DNA of 40,822 bases from Hymenobacter crusticola (GTDB taxonomy: Bacteria; Bacteroidota; Bacteroidia; Cytophagales; Hymenobacteraceae): NCBI RefSeq assembly GCF_002154225.1, contig NZ_MTSE01000031.1, positions 1-40,822 of the forward strand, given 5' to 3'. The notes under the pieces were generated by a model. That model worked only from the letters and a program-made list of their open reading frames with translations. It did no database searches and was not told the origin of the DNA. Positions 8,184 to 17,435 of the stretch are shown one piece after another; position 1 is the stretch's first letter, and every line of letters begins with the position of its first letter. Position numbers and translations under genes: made by a program.

Positions 8184-9410
8184 TTATTTGCCGCGCTTTT
8201 CCAGTTTCAATATCTCCACCCCGGCGTCGAGCAAAGGGCCGGTACCATGCTTTTCGTTGATGCCTACCGGGCGGGTATAATAAAAAACAAGATTGTCTTG
8301 GATGCCCGTGCCCACGCAAATGTCTTTCAATCGACCTTGCTCATCGATCTTGTATTTTTTCAAACCCTCCCACCCGCTCGTGGCAATCGAAGCGTAGCGA
8401 GGGTCAATCCACCCGTGGTTCACTGCATGCGCCACCCCGTACACAAACATGGCGGAACACGACGACTCCAGGTACGAATCCGGCTTATCCAGCACCTGGT
8501 GCCACAACCCTTCTGCGCTTTGGTATTTGGCAATTCCTAGAATTTGCCGCTCCAGCAGCTGGATCAGCCGGGCGCGCTGCGGGTGATTAGCGGGCAGGTA
8601 GTCCAGCAGGTGCACCTGCGCAAGCAGGACCCAGCCGTTGCAGCGGCCCCAATGCGCCACCCCGTTGCGTTTTAAATCGCTATACCAGGTGTGCCAGTAG
8701 AGTTCTTCTTTCTCGTCCCACAGATACTTAGTGAAATTGAGTACCTGCGTTACCGCCTCCTCAAGATACTTTTGCTGGCCCGTGAACTTCCCCATGCGGA
8801 CCAGGAAGGGCACGCTCATGTACAGGTCATCGGCCCACAGTGTGTTTTGATACGGAAAAGCGCGGACGAACGTCCGGTCCAGCAAACGAAGGCGTTCTTC
8901 GGTCAAATGCTTCGCTGCTTTTTCCAAGTAGGCTTTGTAGGCGGGGCGCTTCACCTGTTGGTACACCTCGAGGATGCTCGCAGACATGGCGCCGAAGTCG
9001 TCGAGTTCGTCCATGGTAAAGAATTCGCCATAGGGGTAAGCATAATGCTTGACGCCGGACTGAAAACGCTGCTCGAACACACGGTAGTTATCGAAGCCGA
9101 AGGCCACGTGCCGGGCGGCGTAGTCCACATATTTTTGTTCGCCGAGCAACCTGCCCAAATCGATCATGGCCAAGTTCAGCACGCCATGGGTGTAGTGCCA
9201 GCCGGTATACGGGCTGGCGTATTTGACGGGTACGCCCTGGGGAACGGCGGCGGCAGAGGCGTAAAATTGCTTATTCTCCACCCCCTGAAAACCCAACACT
9301 GTTTCTTTCAGGACCTGGTCCGCAACTTTGCGCACCACGGCTTCAGTGGTTTGGGCCGCTAACAGCTGAACATTGAGCACCAAGACGAAAACGGCAAGCA
9401 GCTTTTTCAT
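8184..9410 (-). CDS. GH105 (GH88-like) unsaturated uronyl hydrolase
   Basis: A 408-residue protein from the ATG at 9410, giving a clean signal peptide (MKKLLAVFVLVLNVQLLAAQ). The fold should be the (alpha/alpha)6 barrel of GH88/GH105. Visible landmarks are WADDLYMSVPFLVRMG at residues 192-207, where one of Asp194/Asp195 matches the catalytic acid of the YteR-type enzymes, then HWGRCNGWVLLAQ near 242 and SSCSAMFVYGVA near 315. Family members cleave the 4,5-unsaturated glucuronic or galacturonic acid that a polysaccharide lyase leaves at a non-reducing end, often on rhamnose. It is the last gene of the PUL, 240 bp beyond GH106 with a hairpin between, so it may have its own promoter or read-through expression. 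Probably periplasmic. Confidence 0.9.
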   Translation of the reverse strand: MKKLLAVFVLVLNVQLLAAQTTEAVVRKVADQVLKETVLGFQGVENKQFYASAAAVPQGVPVKYASPYTGWHYTHGVLNLAMIDLGRLLGEQKYVDYAARHVAFGFDNYRVFEQRFQSGVKHYAYPYGEFFTMDELDDFGAMSASILEVYQQVKRPAYKAYLEKAAKHLTEERLRLLDRTFVRAFPYQNTLWADDLYMSVPFLVRMGKFTGQQKYLEEAVTQVLNFTKYLWDEKEELYWHTWYSDLKRNGVAHWGRCNGWVLLAQVHLLDYLPANHPQRARLIQLLERQILGIAKYQSAEGLWHQVLDKPDSYLESSCSAMFVYGVAHAVNHGWIDPRYASIATSGWEGLKKYKIDEQGRLKDICVGTGIQDNLVFYYTRPVGINEKHGTGPLLDAGVEILKLEKRGK

Positions 9411-9557
9411 GAAATCAGTTGAAGCGTTTGAGGATTTGTGATCCAAGCTTTCAGGTCGGTAACGCTAGCAAAGTTGCCTAAGCTGTTTTAAGGTAATAGA
9501 ACGTGAGAATAGATCGATACTTGCGAAGGTGTCCAAAAGGAACCCTTCTCTTTGAAT

Positions 9558-9598
9558 CCTTTCTCTAGAAGAAGGCAACAGTAGCCTTCCTAGAAAGG
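9558..9598 (-). terminator. Imperfect hairpin downstream of GH106
   Basis: GAAGGC and GCCTTC pair around the 7-base loop AACAGTA. The stem is extended with small bulges by CCTTTCT and AGAAAGG. It lies between the stop of GH106 (9651) and the start of GH105 (9410). It may terminate or attenuate the PUL transcript, since no long U-tract follows. Confidence 0.4.
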
Positions 9599-9650
9599 GC
9601 TACTTACCGAGGCAGCCTGCTGCTTAGCTTGAATTTATGATGAGGTAGTA

Positions 9651-12600
9651 TCAATTACTCACGGGAACCGTCTTCAAGGTTATAGGACCTAGCAGACCAG
9701 CGGGGAGCAACGGCTTGCCTTCTAAACGGTAAGCGGCCGTCGTACTGGTCACTTGCTTATCCTTGGGCAGTGCGTGGTCACCAATGAGCCGGTTGGCCCA
9801 AGTGTTCGTTACCTCGATGCGGAGCTGGTTTTTGCCCTTTTTCAGCGCTGGTGTGATGTCGACGCGGTAGGGCGCGGTCCAAGCGATGCCGCAGGGCTTG
9901 CCATTTACCTGCACTTCGGCAATGTTGGCAATTCGACCTAGGTCGAGGTAGATCGGCTGCTTGCTTTTGGTAGGCTTCCAGGTGAACGTTTTGGTGTAGG
10001 TGGCGGTGCCGGAATAATACTTGATCTGGTCGTCCGGGTGCTGGCTCCAGTCGGTCAGCGCTTTGAAAACGATAGGCTGCGCGGGGCCATTTACCTGCTG
10101 ATCAAAGCTTACCTGCCAGTCGCCGGCCAGGGTTTGTACCACTTGAGGCTCCGACCAATTGGGGCCGGCTTGCGCGCCTTGCGCGGTGGTGGGCTGCTGG
10201 AATACTATGAACATGGAGCCGTTGCGGTCGAGGCGCACGGGCAGCAGGGTGCGGCCGTTTTCCATACGCCACTCGGAAGCCGGGCGGATGGTGCCAGTTA
10301 CAGCATCCCACAGCTCCGGCTGCCGGCCGGCTACGCGCAAGGACAGCGCAATCGTGCGGGCGGTATCAAGCTGGTTGGAAATGAAATAGATATCAAACTG
10401 TGGATCGGTGCGGTGCGTCCAGGCAACAGCTTTGGCGGGCTGCCCGTTAGTGGTGCTCGCTACCACATCCCGTGTTAGGCCGAGGTCATCGAAGGAGCTA
10501 GCCGTGTACGGACCTTGCAGGATGCGTCCCTTTCCTACTTGCCAGCCCGTAGGGCTCCCGGCCGCCGAGGCGCCCGCATACAGCTGGCTAGCCAGTTGCT
10601 GCACCGTTTGGTCGGCCGCCGGGAAGTTGCGGAGCTCGGGGGAGCGGCTGGGTTTGCGATTGATCAGCAGCGTCGCGCCCTCCCTCACCAAGCTCAGCAG
10701 CTTGCTCGCGACTTCCGGCGACATGGAGGTGCTATCGGGCCACATGGTCTGCGCGCCCGGCACTACGAGCAACCCGTAACTAGCCCCACCGGGTAGCTCC
10801 ACGCGGCCATTATTCACTCGAGCTAGGTTCAGCAGCGCATCCTTGTTGAAGGAATCGTAGGCATAGCCTTTCAGCGGATCAATCAACAGCTCCGACATTT
10901 CCATGTTGGCGCCCGACATCACCTGGTAAGGCATTTCCTGCATCGGTAAGCCTTGGTTAGCCAGGCGGTTCTTCTCGCTTGCCACGGCCGCCGGGCCGAA
11001 GATGCCGGGCAGGTCAGGCATCAGGCGGTTGGGCAGTATGGCGCGGCGCGGGGTTTGTTCGCCCGTAAATACGGCCACGTCGGCCACGGGCCGGCCTTGC
11101 TGTAGCAGGGCTTGGCAGCGCTGGGCGTAGGCGACCCACTCGCGGCCGGGCTTCCACCAGGTTTGGTCGCGCTGGAAGAAGAGGCCGATGTTGCTCAGCG
11201 TCATACCGGGCTTGCGGTCGAGCCAGGGGTTATGCACGAAAACGTGATAGACAAACCGGTTGATACCTAGGGCGTAGTGCCGGTCCTGTAACGCTTTCAG
11301 CATAGCTGGGTGCTCATCCCAAGCAAGGCGCAGCTCGGTAAAGGCTTCTGCCTGCACGATGTTTTTGCCGTAGATGTGCGCGCCAGAAGTAGCGTCCAGA
11401 ATATCGTTGGGCTTGTCGTTGGTGGGGCTGCGCAGCCAGAACTCGCCCATGGGTACGTCCACGTTTTTGTAGTGCAGCATGCCGTCGCTGACCATGGTGG
11501 GCGCCACGCACTCCGCCGTGAAGGTGCTGCCCTTCGCGCGTGCTAGGTCGGCTAGCGTGACGTAGAACTTATCGTTAATCAGCTCGGCAATAGTCTGGCG
11601 CACATCGAACAAAAAGCGTTCGGACACCTCCAGGCTTTCCACCGGCACGCCGGCCATCACGGGCAGGTACGGCATGAGGTCGTAGCCGCGACGCTTCCGA
11701 AACTCCGCGGCAAAGTTGGCCGACCAGTTCTGGCTGCCGCACTCCCAGCTGTCGACGTGAAACAGCTTCAGCACCCGGGAAGCTAGCTCCGGGCTGGCTT
11801 GTCGGATGGCCTCCCCGTACCAGCCATCAAACTGAAGCTTAACTGCTTCGGGGTTGAACTTGTCGCACTCCAAGCCTTTGCCGCCGCCGCCAGTGGCGTT
11901 GGTGTAGCCCGTGGAGGTGTGCCCCACGCGCAGAACAGTCCAGTTGCCCGCGGGTACGTCCCATTGCAGCCGACCATCGGCGCCCATTTTAGCGGAGATG
12001 TTGATAATCTTCTGGAGCGGCACGCATAGGGAGCTAGGTACTTGCTGCGCGGTGGTGGGCAGACTCACGCGCCACACTTCGCCATTTTTGCCTTCGTACT
12101 GGTGAAGCTTAGCTTCCTTGGAGAGGCGGATTTCAGTTAGTTTCAGCGTTTGCTGCCATTTGGCCGCGTCCAGGTCTTCGGCGCCGGGCTCTGAGCCTTC
12201 GTTGTTGTACACAAAGCGGAAAAAGCGCGCCGTCGTGGGCACGAGGGCGTGGGTCACGGCGCTGCTGTCCTGCCACCCGCTGCGCGGCGGCTGCAACCGG
12301 CCCACCGGCCGGAACTGCTGTCCATCAGTGCTAGCTTCTACCAGTAAGCGGTTGGCCTGGTAGTTATAGCCGTTGGAGCGGATGCGGATAGAGCGGCAGG
12401 TGAACGGCTTATCAAAGGCGTACTGAATCCAGCACGGCGCACTGCTTTGGAAGTTCTTTTTGTTGCCGGCTTGGGCTAGCAGTGCCGCATTGGCTTCAGC
12501 GGAACTGCTGGTTACCTGGGGCTTGATGGTGTACGTGGAGGCCGTGCCGCCCGTGGGCGTTGGGTAGGCGTACACGGCGATGTCGCGGTAGTAGTTCTGA

Positions 12601-13133
12601 GTAGCAGCCGCTTGCGGCAAAACCTGGCTGTAGCGGCGCCCGCCCGTGACTTTCGTTTCCGCAAAAACGACCTTCTGCATCGACAGTTCCGGCGTGATCC
12701 ACGGGCCGCCGGCTAGGGCAAATCCGTCGCTCACGTGCATGGCTAGCTTTAAGCCGAGGCGGTCGGCCTCGTTCATGGTGTGGCGCACCAGTTCCCACCA
12801 GTAGGGCGTGAGCTGCTCGGCGGGCGGGCTGAGAGCGGGCGGATTTTCTGCCCCACGAATGGGCATCAGGTACGCACCCTCCAGGCCCGCTTGTTTCATG
12901 GCCTCCAAGTCGGCCGTAAGCGCCTCACGTGTCACGGCCCCATTCATCCAGTACCAGAACACCCACGGCTTGGCTGACTCAGGCGGCGATTGAAAAAGCT
13001 TTTTTAACTCTGCTGCTGGCTTTTGCTGCGCATTGGCGCTGGTCGGATAAAACCAGCAAGTTCCAGTCAGAATCGCAACTAGAAAAGCGCTTAAATGCCG
13101 TCTTCTTCTCATCAGCCAGTTATTAATTACCAT
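9651..13133 (-). CDS. GH106 alpha-L-rhamnosidase
   Basis: A 1160-residue protein. ATGs at 13133 and 13112 are both possible; the second gives the more compact signal peptide (MRRRRHLSAFLVAILTGTCWF..., cut near ANAQ). The mature protein begins LKKLFQSPPESAKPWVFWYWMNGAVTREALTADLEAMKQAGLEGAYLM, the typical opening of GH106 and related large glycosidases with a TIM-barrel core. Conserved-looking acidic residues are Glu463 in HVDSWECG, Glu541 in FTAECVAP and Glu564 in PMGEFW; which are catalytic cannot be settled here. A jelly-roll insert lies near 240-330 and a C-terminal galactose-binding-like domain near 1000-1150 (YLDLGRIANIAEVQVNGKPCGIAW). It is expected to release L-rhamnose from complex pectin or similar glycans in the periplasm. 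Confidence 0.88.
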   Translation of the reverse strand: MVINNWLMRRRRHLSAFLVAILTGTCWFYPTSANAQQKPAAELKKLFQSPPESAKPWVFWYWMNGAVTREALTADLEAMKQAGLEGAYLMPIRGAENPPALSPPAEQLTPYWWELVRHTMNEADRLGLKLAMHVSDGFALAGGPWITPELSMQKVVFAETKVTGGRRYSQVLPQAAATQNYYRDIAVYAYPTPTGGTASTYTIKPQVTSSSAEANAALLAQAGNKKNFQSSAPCWIQYAFDKPFTCRSIRIRSNGYNYQANRLLVEASTDGQQFRPVGRLQPPRSGWQDSSAVTHALVPTTARFFRFVYNNEGSEPGAEDLDAAKWQQTLKLTEIRLSKEAKLHQYEGKNGEVWRVSLPTTAQQVPSSLCVPLQKIINISAKMGADGRLQWDVPAGNWTVLRVGHTSTGYTNATGGGGKGLECDKFNPEAVKLQFDGWYGEAIRQASPELASRVLKLFHVDSWECGSQNWSANFAAEFRKRRGYDLMPYLPVMAGVPVESLEVSERFLFDVRQTIAELINDKFYVTLADLARAKGSTFTAECVAPTMVSDGMLHYKNVDVPMGEFWLRSPTNDKPNDILDATSGAHIYGKNIVQAEAFTELRLAWDEHPAMLKALQDRHYALGINRFVYHVFVHNPWLDRKPGMTLSNIGLFFQRDQTWWKPGREWVAYAQRCQALLQQGRPVADVAVFTGEQTPRRAILPNRLMPDLPGIFGPAAVASEKNRLANQGLPMQEMPYQVMSGANMEMSELLIDPLKGYAYDSFNKDALLNLARVNNGRVELPGGASYGLLVVPGAQTMWPDSTSMSPEVASKLLSLVREGATLLINRKPSRSPELRNFPAADQTVQQLASQLYAGASAAGSPTGWQVGKGRILQGPYTASSFDDLGLTRDVVASTTNGQPAKAVAWTHRTDPQFDIYFISNQLDTARTIALSLRVAGRQPELWDAVTGTIRPASEWRMENGRTLLPVRLDRNGSMFIVFQQPTTAQGAQAGPNWSEPQVVQTLAGDWQVSFDQQVNGPAQPIVFKALTDWSQHPDDQIKYYSGTATYTKTFTWKPTKSKQPIYLDLGRIANIAEVQVNGKPCGIAWTAPYRVDITPALKKGKNQLRIEVTNTWANRLIGDHALPKDKQVTSTTAAYRLEGKPLLPAGLLGPITLKTVPVSN

Positions 13134-13380
13134 TGCTATTCAATTGAATGGGAACTTGGAACGGTGCGTAATCCGGCTCTCCATCAGGCAGCGACAACGC
13201 CCGCAAAACGCTTGTCTGGCGTGTCAATTTAAACCTAGGTGTATACTCTATGGCTGCAGCTCAGCCAGCTGTTGCTCGACGGTAGCCCGGTAGCTTTTTA
13301 GTTACTCCTTGCCCCACAGGCTACTTTCTAATACGCCTCCAACCCAATCCTGAAAAGAGGGGTCTTCAAGGAAGACTGCA

Positions 13381-14517
13381 TCACTTGCTTTCTGCCTTTT
13401 TAGCAGGCTTTGGGTCAGGTACAATGAAGTGGACACTGCTCTTGCCTAGGTCCTTGGAGGTAGCCACGGCAATGCCGCGCTGATCGGCCTTATTTACGGC
13501 GCAGTAGTAGTGATACACCACACCTTCATATTTGACCACAAACGACTTGTGGGCGAATAGCTCATCATACGGCTCCGAAGGCTCGATCAGGTTGGCCCCG
13601 GTCCAGTCAGTCCAGTTGACCAGGTCGTAGGAGCAGGCAAAGCGGTTCACGGCGCCCGAGATGCCGAGGTAGAAGGCGCCGAAGTAGAACATCACCCACA
13701 AGCCGTTGTCTAGCTGCTGCAGGTAGGCGTCGCCGCTGATGCCCTTGTGATGGTTGATGACCGGGTTGCGCCGGAACCGCTGCCAGTGCGTCATATCATC
13801 CGACACCGCCATGCCGATGCGCTCGGCCCCGCGCTTGGCGTCCAGCGAATCGCCGTTGGCATTATAGTACATCACAAAAGGATGACCCGTTAGCTTCGCC
13901 TTATCCCAGATGACCGAGCTTTTGTAGATGGTGTGGTTTTCCCACCAGCGCGCGTCCGGGTCGTTGGCTTTCAGCACCGGCTGGGGCAGGCGCTGCCACG
14001 AGTGCACCGTGCTGGGGTCTTGCGTGGTGTAAGCCATGCCAATCGACAGGAGGCCTTTCTCATACCCGCGCGAGTTGCCACCGAAGTACGACATCCAGTA
14101 TTTGCCCTGGTAGGGCTGCCACTGGTAGCTGCCTCCCCATTTGTAGTCTTGCAGGGCCACGTAGCCGGCTTTCTGGTTCGTGTCCCAGTCGGTGGTGTCG
14201 GTGAAGGACAGGAGCTTGCCCTTGGTTTCCCACTTCAGCAAATCTTTGCTCTGCGCCAGCCAGGTTTCGTAACCGCGTCCGTCGAAGATGATGTAGGTCA
14301 TGTACCACTGGTTGCCTTTGCGGAACACGCTGGGGCAGTCCAGCTTCTTTTGGTTGTCGTCCGTCACGAGCACCAGGCCGTACTTATGGGGCGTTTTCAC
14401 CTCTTCGTACACTTGCTGCATCTCGCGGACAGGTACTTCTTTCGGTTTGGCCTGCGCCCACGCAGCAACCGGACTCACCAGCACCAAAGAAAGAACATAA
14501 GCTAGGTTGCGTCTCAT
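13381..14517 (-). CDS. GH43-like beta-propeller glycosidase
   Basis: A 378-residue protein with an ATG at 14517 and a signal peptide (MRRNLAYVLSLVLVSPVAAWAQA). The body shows the repeated blade pattern of five-bladed propeller glycosidases: DCPSVFRKGNQWYMTYIIFDG near 57-77, ALQDYKWGGSYQWQPYQGKYWMSYFGG, RIGMAVSDDMTHWQRF, GDAYLQQLDNGLWVMFYFG and FACSYDLVNWTDW. The Asp of LDCPSVF sits where the catalytic base of GH43 lies. The exact family (GH43, GH117 or an unclassified relative) and the substrate cannot be decided by eye; arabinosyl or galactosyl side-chain removal is the usual role in rhamnogalacturonan loci. It lies 68 bp after GH78 and 247 bp before GH106 on the same strand. Confidence 0.7.
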   Translation of the reverse strand: MRRNLAYVLSLVLVSPVAAWAQAKPKEVPVREMQQVYEEVKTPHKYGLVLVTDDNQKKLDCPSVFRKGNQWYMTYIIFDGRGYETWLAQSKDLLKWETKGKLLSFTDTTDWDTNQKAGYVALQDYKWGGSYQWQPYQGKYWMSYFGGNSRGYEKGLLSIGMAYTTQDPSTVHSWQRLPQPVLKANDPDARWWENHTIYKSSVIWDKAKLTGHPFVMYYNANGDSLDAKRGAERIGMAVSDDMTHWQRFRRNPVINHHKGISGDAYLQQLDNGLWVMFYFGAFYLGISGAVNRFACSYDLVNWTDWTGANLIEPSEPYDELFAHKSFVVKYEGVVYHYYCAVNKADQRGIAVATSKDLGKSSVHFIVPDPKPAKKAESK

Positions 14518-14585
14518 GCAGAAGTTGATGGGAGAAGAAAAGCGTTAAGCCGTCAGGATTCGCAGGCTCAGCATGACGGCTTTCT

Positions 14586-17363
14586 TTATGGATTGACTAC
14601 AAAATGATAAGTACCCGACCCCACGCTGATGCGCGCTTTGCCTTGGTCCGTACCGAGCAATTGCAGGTCGCGGTGCTGAGCCACGGCTAGGTTATCTTCC
14701 ACGATTTTGGAAGAAGCCGTAGCCGGCAAATAGATGGTAGCGGTGGTGTTGGCCGGAATGGTAGCCGTGAGCTCGAAGGAGTTGCCGGTCTTTTTCCAGT
14801 CACTGACAATCAAGCCGTAGGGCGAGTGGTAGCTGGCTTTGGCCGACGTTACATCGCCCACGGGCTCCGGCCTAATGTCGATCTTGTTGAACCCCACTGC
14901 GCCATTGGCGAGCCGGATGCCGGCCAGGCCGCCGTAGAGCCACTCCATCAGGTGACCGAGCATGAAGTGGTTGTTCGAGGCCGTCGGTAGGGCCGCCCAC
15001 GATTCGGTGAGGGCCGTGGCGCCTTTAGCGAGCTGGTAGCCGTAGCCGGGCACGTCGGAGCGGCTGTTCATGTCGAAGATGACGTCGGAGCGGCCCGCCT
15101 CGTCGAGCACTTGCAGCAGGTAGCGGTAGCCAATGTCGCCGGCCGTGAGGCTGTTGTTGCGGCTGCGGATGTCTTTTACAATGTTCTCGACCACTGCGGC
15201 TTTATCCTCGGGCGCTACGAGCTTCATGTACACGGCCATAGCGTTGGCGGCTTGACTGCCGGTGGCGTATTGCTTGGTGTCTTTGTGGAAGAACGTGGCG
15301 TTGAAGGCCGTTCTTACTTCCCCAGCTAGCTTATCGTAGCCAATAGCATCTTGGGGCTTGCCGAGTAGGCGCGCGACTTTGCTCAGCAGCTTCAGGTCGT
15401 AGTAGTACATGGCCGTGCCGGTCACGCCCATCGGCGTCAGCTGCGACACGCCCGGCGGCTTGGGGCCTAGGTCGTACCAGTCGCCCAGGCCTTGGCTGAG
15501 AATGTGGCTGTTGGCTTTGGTGCCGAGGTAGGCGATGTAGCGCTGCATGGTAGGATAGCTCTCTACCAGCGTCTGCCGGTCACCGTACCACTGGTAGAGG
15601 TACCAGGGCGTGATGATGCTGGTGCTGCCCCATTCCGGCGAGTCGCGGAACATGTCGCCGCCCCACTCAAACTTGACGTACTCCGGCGCAATTTCCGGCA
15701 CCAGGCCATTGGGGAGCTGGGAGCTGCGAATATCCTGCATCACCTTCCGGCTCAGGTCGGGCACGTCGTAGTTGTAGAGCACGGAGCGGAGCATCAGGTG
15801 TGTTTGTTCGAGCCAACCTAGCTTTTCGCGGTGCGGGCAGTCGGTGAAGGTGCTCACCATGTTGCTCTTAATGGCCCAATCGATCAGCGTGTTGGTGCGG
15901 TTGAAGAGCTCGTTGGAGCAAGCAAATTCGCCCGCGCGGGCAGCGGCATTGCGCATGTGTAAGCCTTTCAGCTCTATGATCTGAGGGGCGTTCTTGGGGT
16001 TGGCTTCGCCTTGCGGCACGGCGCCAGTCACTTGCAGGTAGCGGAAGCCATAATAAGAGAAGCGGGGCTGCCACGTCTCGGTGCCTTCACCTTTGAGGAT
16101 GTATTGCCAGTAGTACGGGCTGCCGCCAGAGTGCTGGTTTACCGTACCGTCCTCCTTCAGCAGCTCGGTCGGGATAATGCGTACCGTGTCGCCTTTGTGG
16201 CCTTTTACTTTGAGCTGAATGATGCCCGAGGCGTTCTGCCCGAGGTCGTACACCCAGGTACCGGCCACGGGCTGGGTGGTTTTCTGCGGCGCGAAGTTCT
16301 CGAACACCTTCAGCGGCTCCTGCATCTGGCTTCTTAAATTCGGCGGGCCTTCCACCAAGAGCACAGGCTTCCAGCTGCCTTTCGGTTCCTGGAAGCTAGG
16401 CGTATCCCAGCCGGGTTGTCCGAGGGTAGCGTTGTAGTCTTCGCCGCCGTAGATGCTGGAGAAGGTAATAGGGCTCGGGGCCGTCTTCCAGGAAGCATCA
16501 CTGATGATGTCCTGCGTAGTGCCGTCGTCGTAGTCAATTTGCAAGCGGCAGATCATCTTCGGATAGCCAAACGCGACTTTCAGCTTGCGGTAGCGCTCTT
16601 TTACCGGCGGCACGTAGTAGAAGCCATTGCCGAGCATCACCCCAAGCGCATTCTGGCCGCTTTGTAGATTTTTCGTCAGGTCGAAGGCGACGTACTGCGC
16701 CTCCTTATCGTACTTGGTCCAGCCGGCATCGAGGAAATGGTCGCCGACTTTCTGGCCATTGACGCTCAGCTCGAAATGACCTAGGCCGGCAATAAAGATG
16801 GTGGCTTTCTTGACTTTACTCTTGACGGCAAAGCGCTTGCGCAGCAGCGGCAAGGTGTTGCTGCCCTGGTGCGTGTCCTTCTTGCCGTCGGTGGGCAAGA
16901 TGTTTTTGCTGGAATCGGGGAGCTGCTCGTAGGCAACCCAGTGGGCGCCTTGCCAGTCGGCTTTCGATAACAAGCCCATTTGCCAGGTGGCAGATGGGCT
17001 CCAGGCGGAGGCGTTATTCTGGTTGTCCCAGGTCATTACTTTCCAGTAGTATTTCCTGGTCGGCTGCAAAGGCTTTCCGGCGTACGCTACTTGGATAGAG
17101 GTACTTGCATTAACCTTCTTCGAATCCCACACGTTGCCCGTATTCGCTTGCAAAAGCGTCGGCGTATCGGCTACCAAAATCCGGTAAGCTACTTGCTTGG
17201 TGCCGCGCTGGCTAGTGTTCAGCTGCCAGCCTAGCCTTGGCGTAGCCGCTTCCACGCCCATTGGGTTTGATTTGTACTCGCAGGTAAGCTTCGCTACATC
17301 AAGCTTTTGCGCAAGAGAAGAGAAAGACCCGAAAAGAAAAGGAAGCAAGAGTAGCCTAGACAT
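14586..17363 (-). CDS. GH78 alpha-L-rhamnosidase
   Basis: A 925-residue protein read from the ATG at 17363; the TTG two codons upstream is less likely. The signal peptide is MSRLLLLPFLFGSFSSLAQ. The N-terminal segment (TCEYKSNPMGVEAATPRLGWQL) is the fibronectin-like domain seen before Bac_rhamnosid_N. ATIFIAGLGHFELSVNGQKVGDHFLDAGWTKYDKEAQY follows in the N-terminal carbohydrate-binding domain, written here as a landmark across residues 190-230. The (alpha/alpha)6 catalytic domain holds DCPHREKLGWLEQ starting at Asp508, where Glu513 matches the general acid of the family. A C-terminal beta-sandwich with YHSPYGLIVSDWKKTG and SGTYHF closes the protein. It inverts and cleaves terminal alpha-L-rhamnose. 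It follows susD by 72 bp and is probably in the same operon. Confidence 0.93.
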   Translation of the reverse strand: MSRLLLLPFLFGSFSSLAQKLDVAKLTCEYKSNPMGVEAATPRLGWQLNTSQRGTKQVAYRILVADTPTLLQANTGNVWDSKKVNASTSIQVAYAGKPLQPTRKYYWKVMTWDNQNNASAWSPSATWQMGLLSKADWQGAHWVAYEQLPDSSKNILPTDGKKDTHQGSNTLPLLRKRFAVKSKVKKATIFIAGLGHFELSVNGQKVGDHFLDAGWTKYDKEAQYVAFDLTKNLQSGQNALGVMLGNGFYYVPPVKERYRKLKVAFGYPKMICRLQIDYDDGTTQDIISDASWKTAPSPITFSSIYGGEDYNATLGQPGWDTPSFQEPKGSWKPVLLVEGPPNLRSQMQEPLKVFENFAPQKTTQPVAGTWVYDLGQNASGIIQLKVKGHKGDTVRIIPTELLKEDGTVNQHSGGSPYYWQYILKGEGTETWQPRFSYYGFRYLQVTGAVPQGEANPKNAPQIIELKGLHMRNAAARAGEFACSNELFNRTNTLIDWAIKSNMVSTFTDCPHREKLGWLEQTHLMLRSVLYNYDVPDLSRKVMQDIRSSQLPNGLVPEIAPEYVKFEWGGDMFRDSPEWGSTSIITPWYLYQWYGDRQTLVESYPTMQRYIAYLGTKANSHILSQGLGDWYDLGPKPPGVSQLTPMGVTGTAMYYYDLKLLSKVARLLGKPQDAIGYDKLAGEVRTAFNATFFHKDTKQYATGSQAANAMAVYMKLVAPEDKAAVVENIVKDIRSRNNSLTAGDIGYRYLLQVLDEAGRSDVIFDMNSRSDVPGYGYQLAKGATALTESWAALPTASNNHFMLGHLMEWLYGGLAGIRLANGAVGFNKIDIRPEPVGDVTSAKASYHSPYGLIVSDWKKTGNSFELTATIPANTTATIYLPATASSKIVEDNLAVAQHRDLQLLGTDQGKARISVGSGTYHFVVNP

Positions 17364-17435
17364 GGACAATAAGGAAACAGCAGTTCACTGAAAAGCGCAG
17401 CAGCACTATCTAGGTCCGCTTCGCAGAAGTAAAGG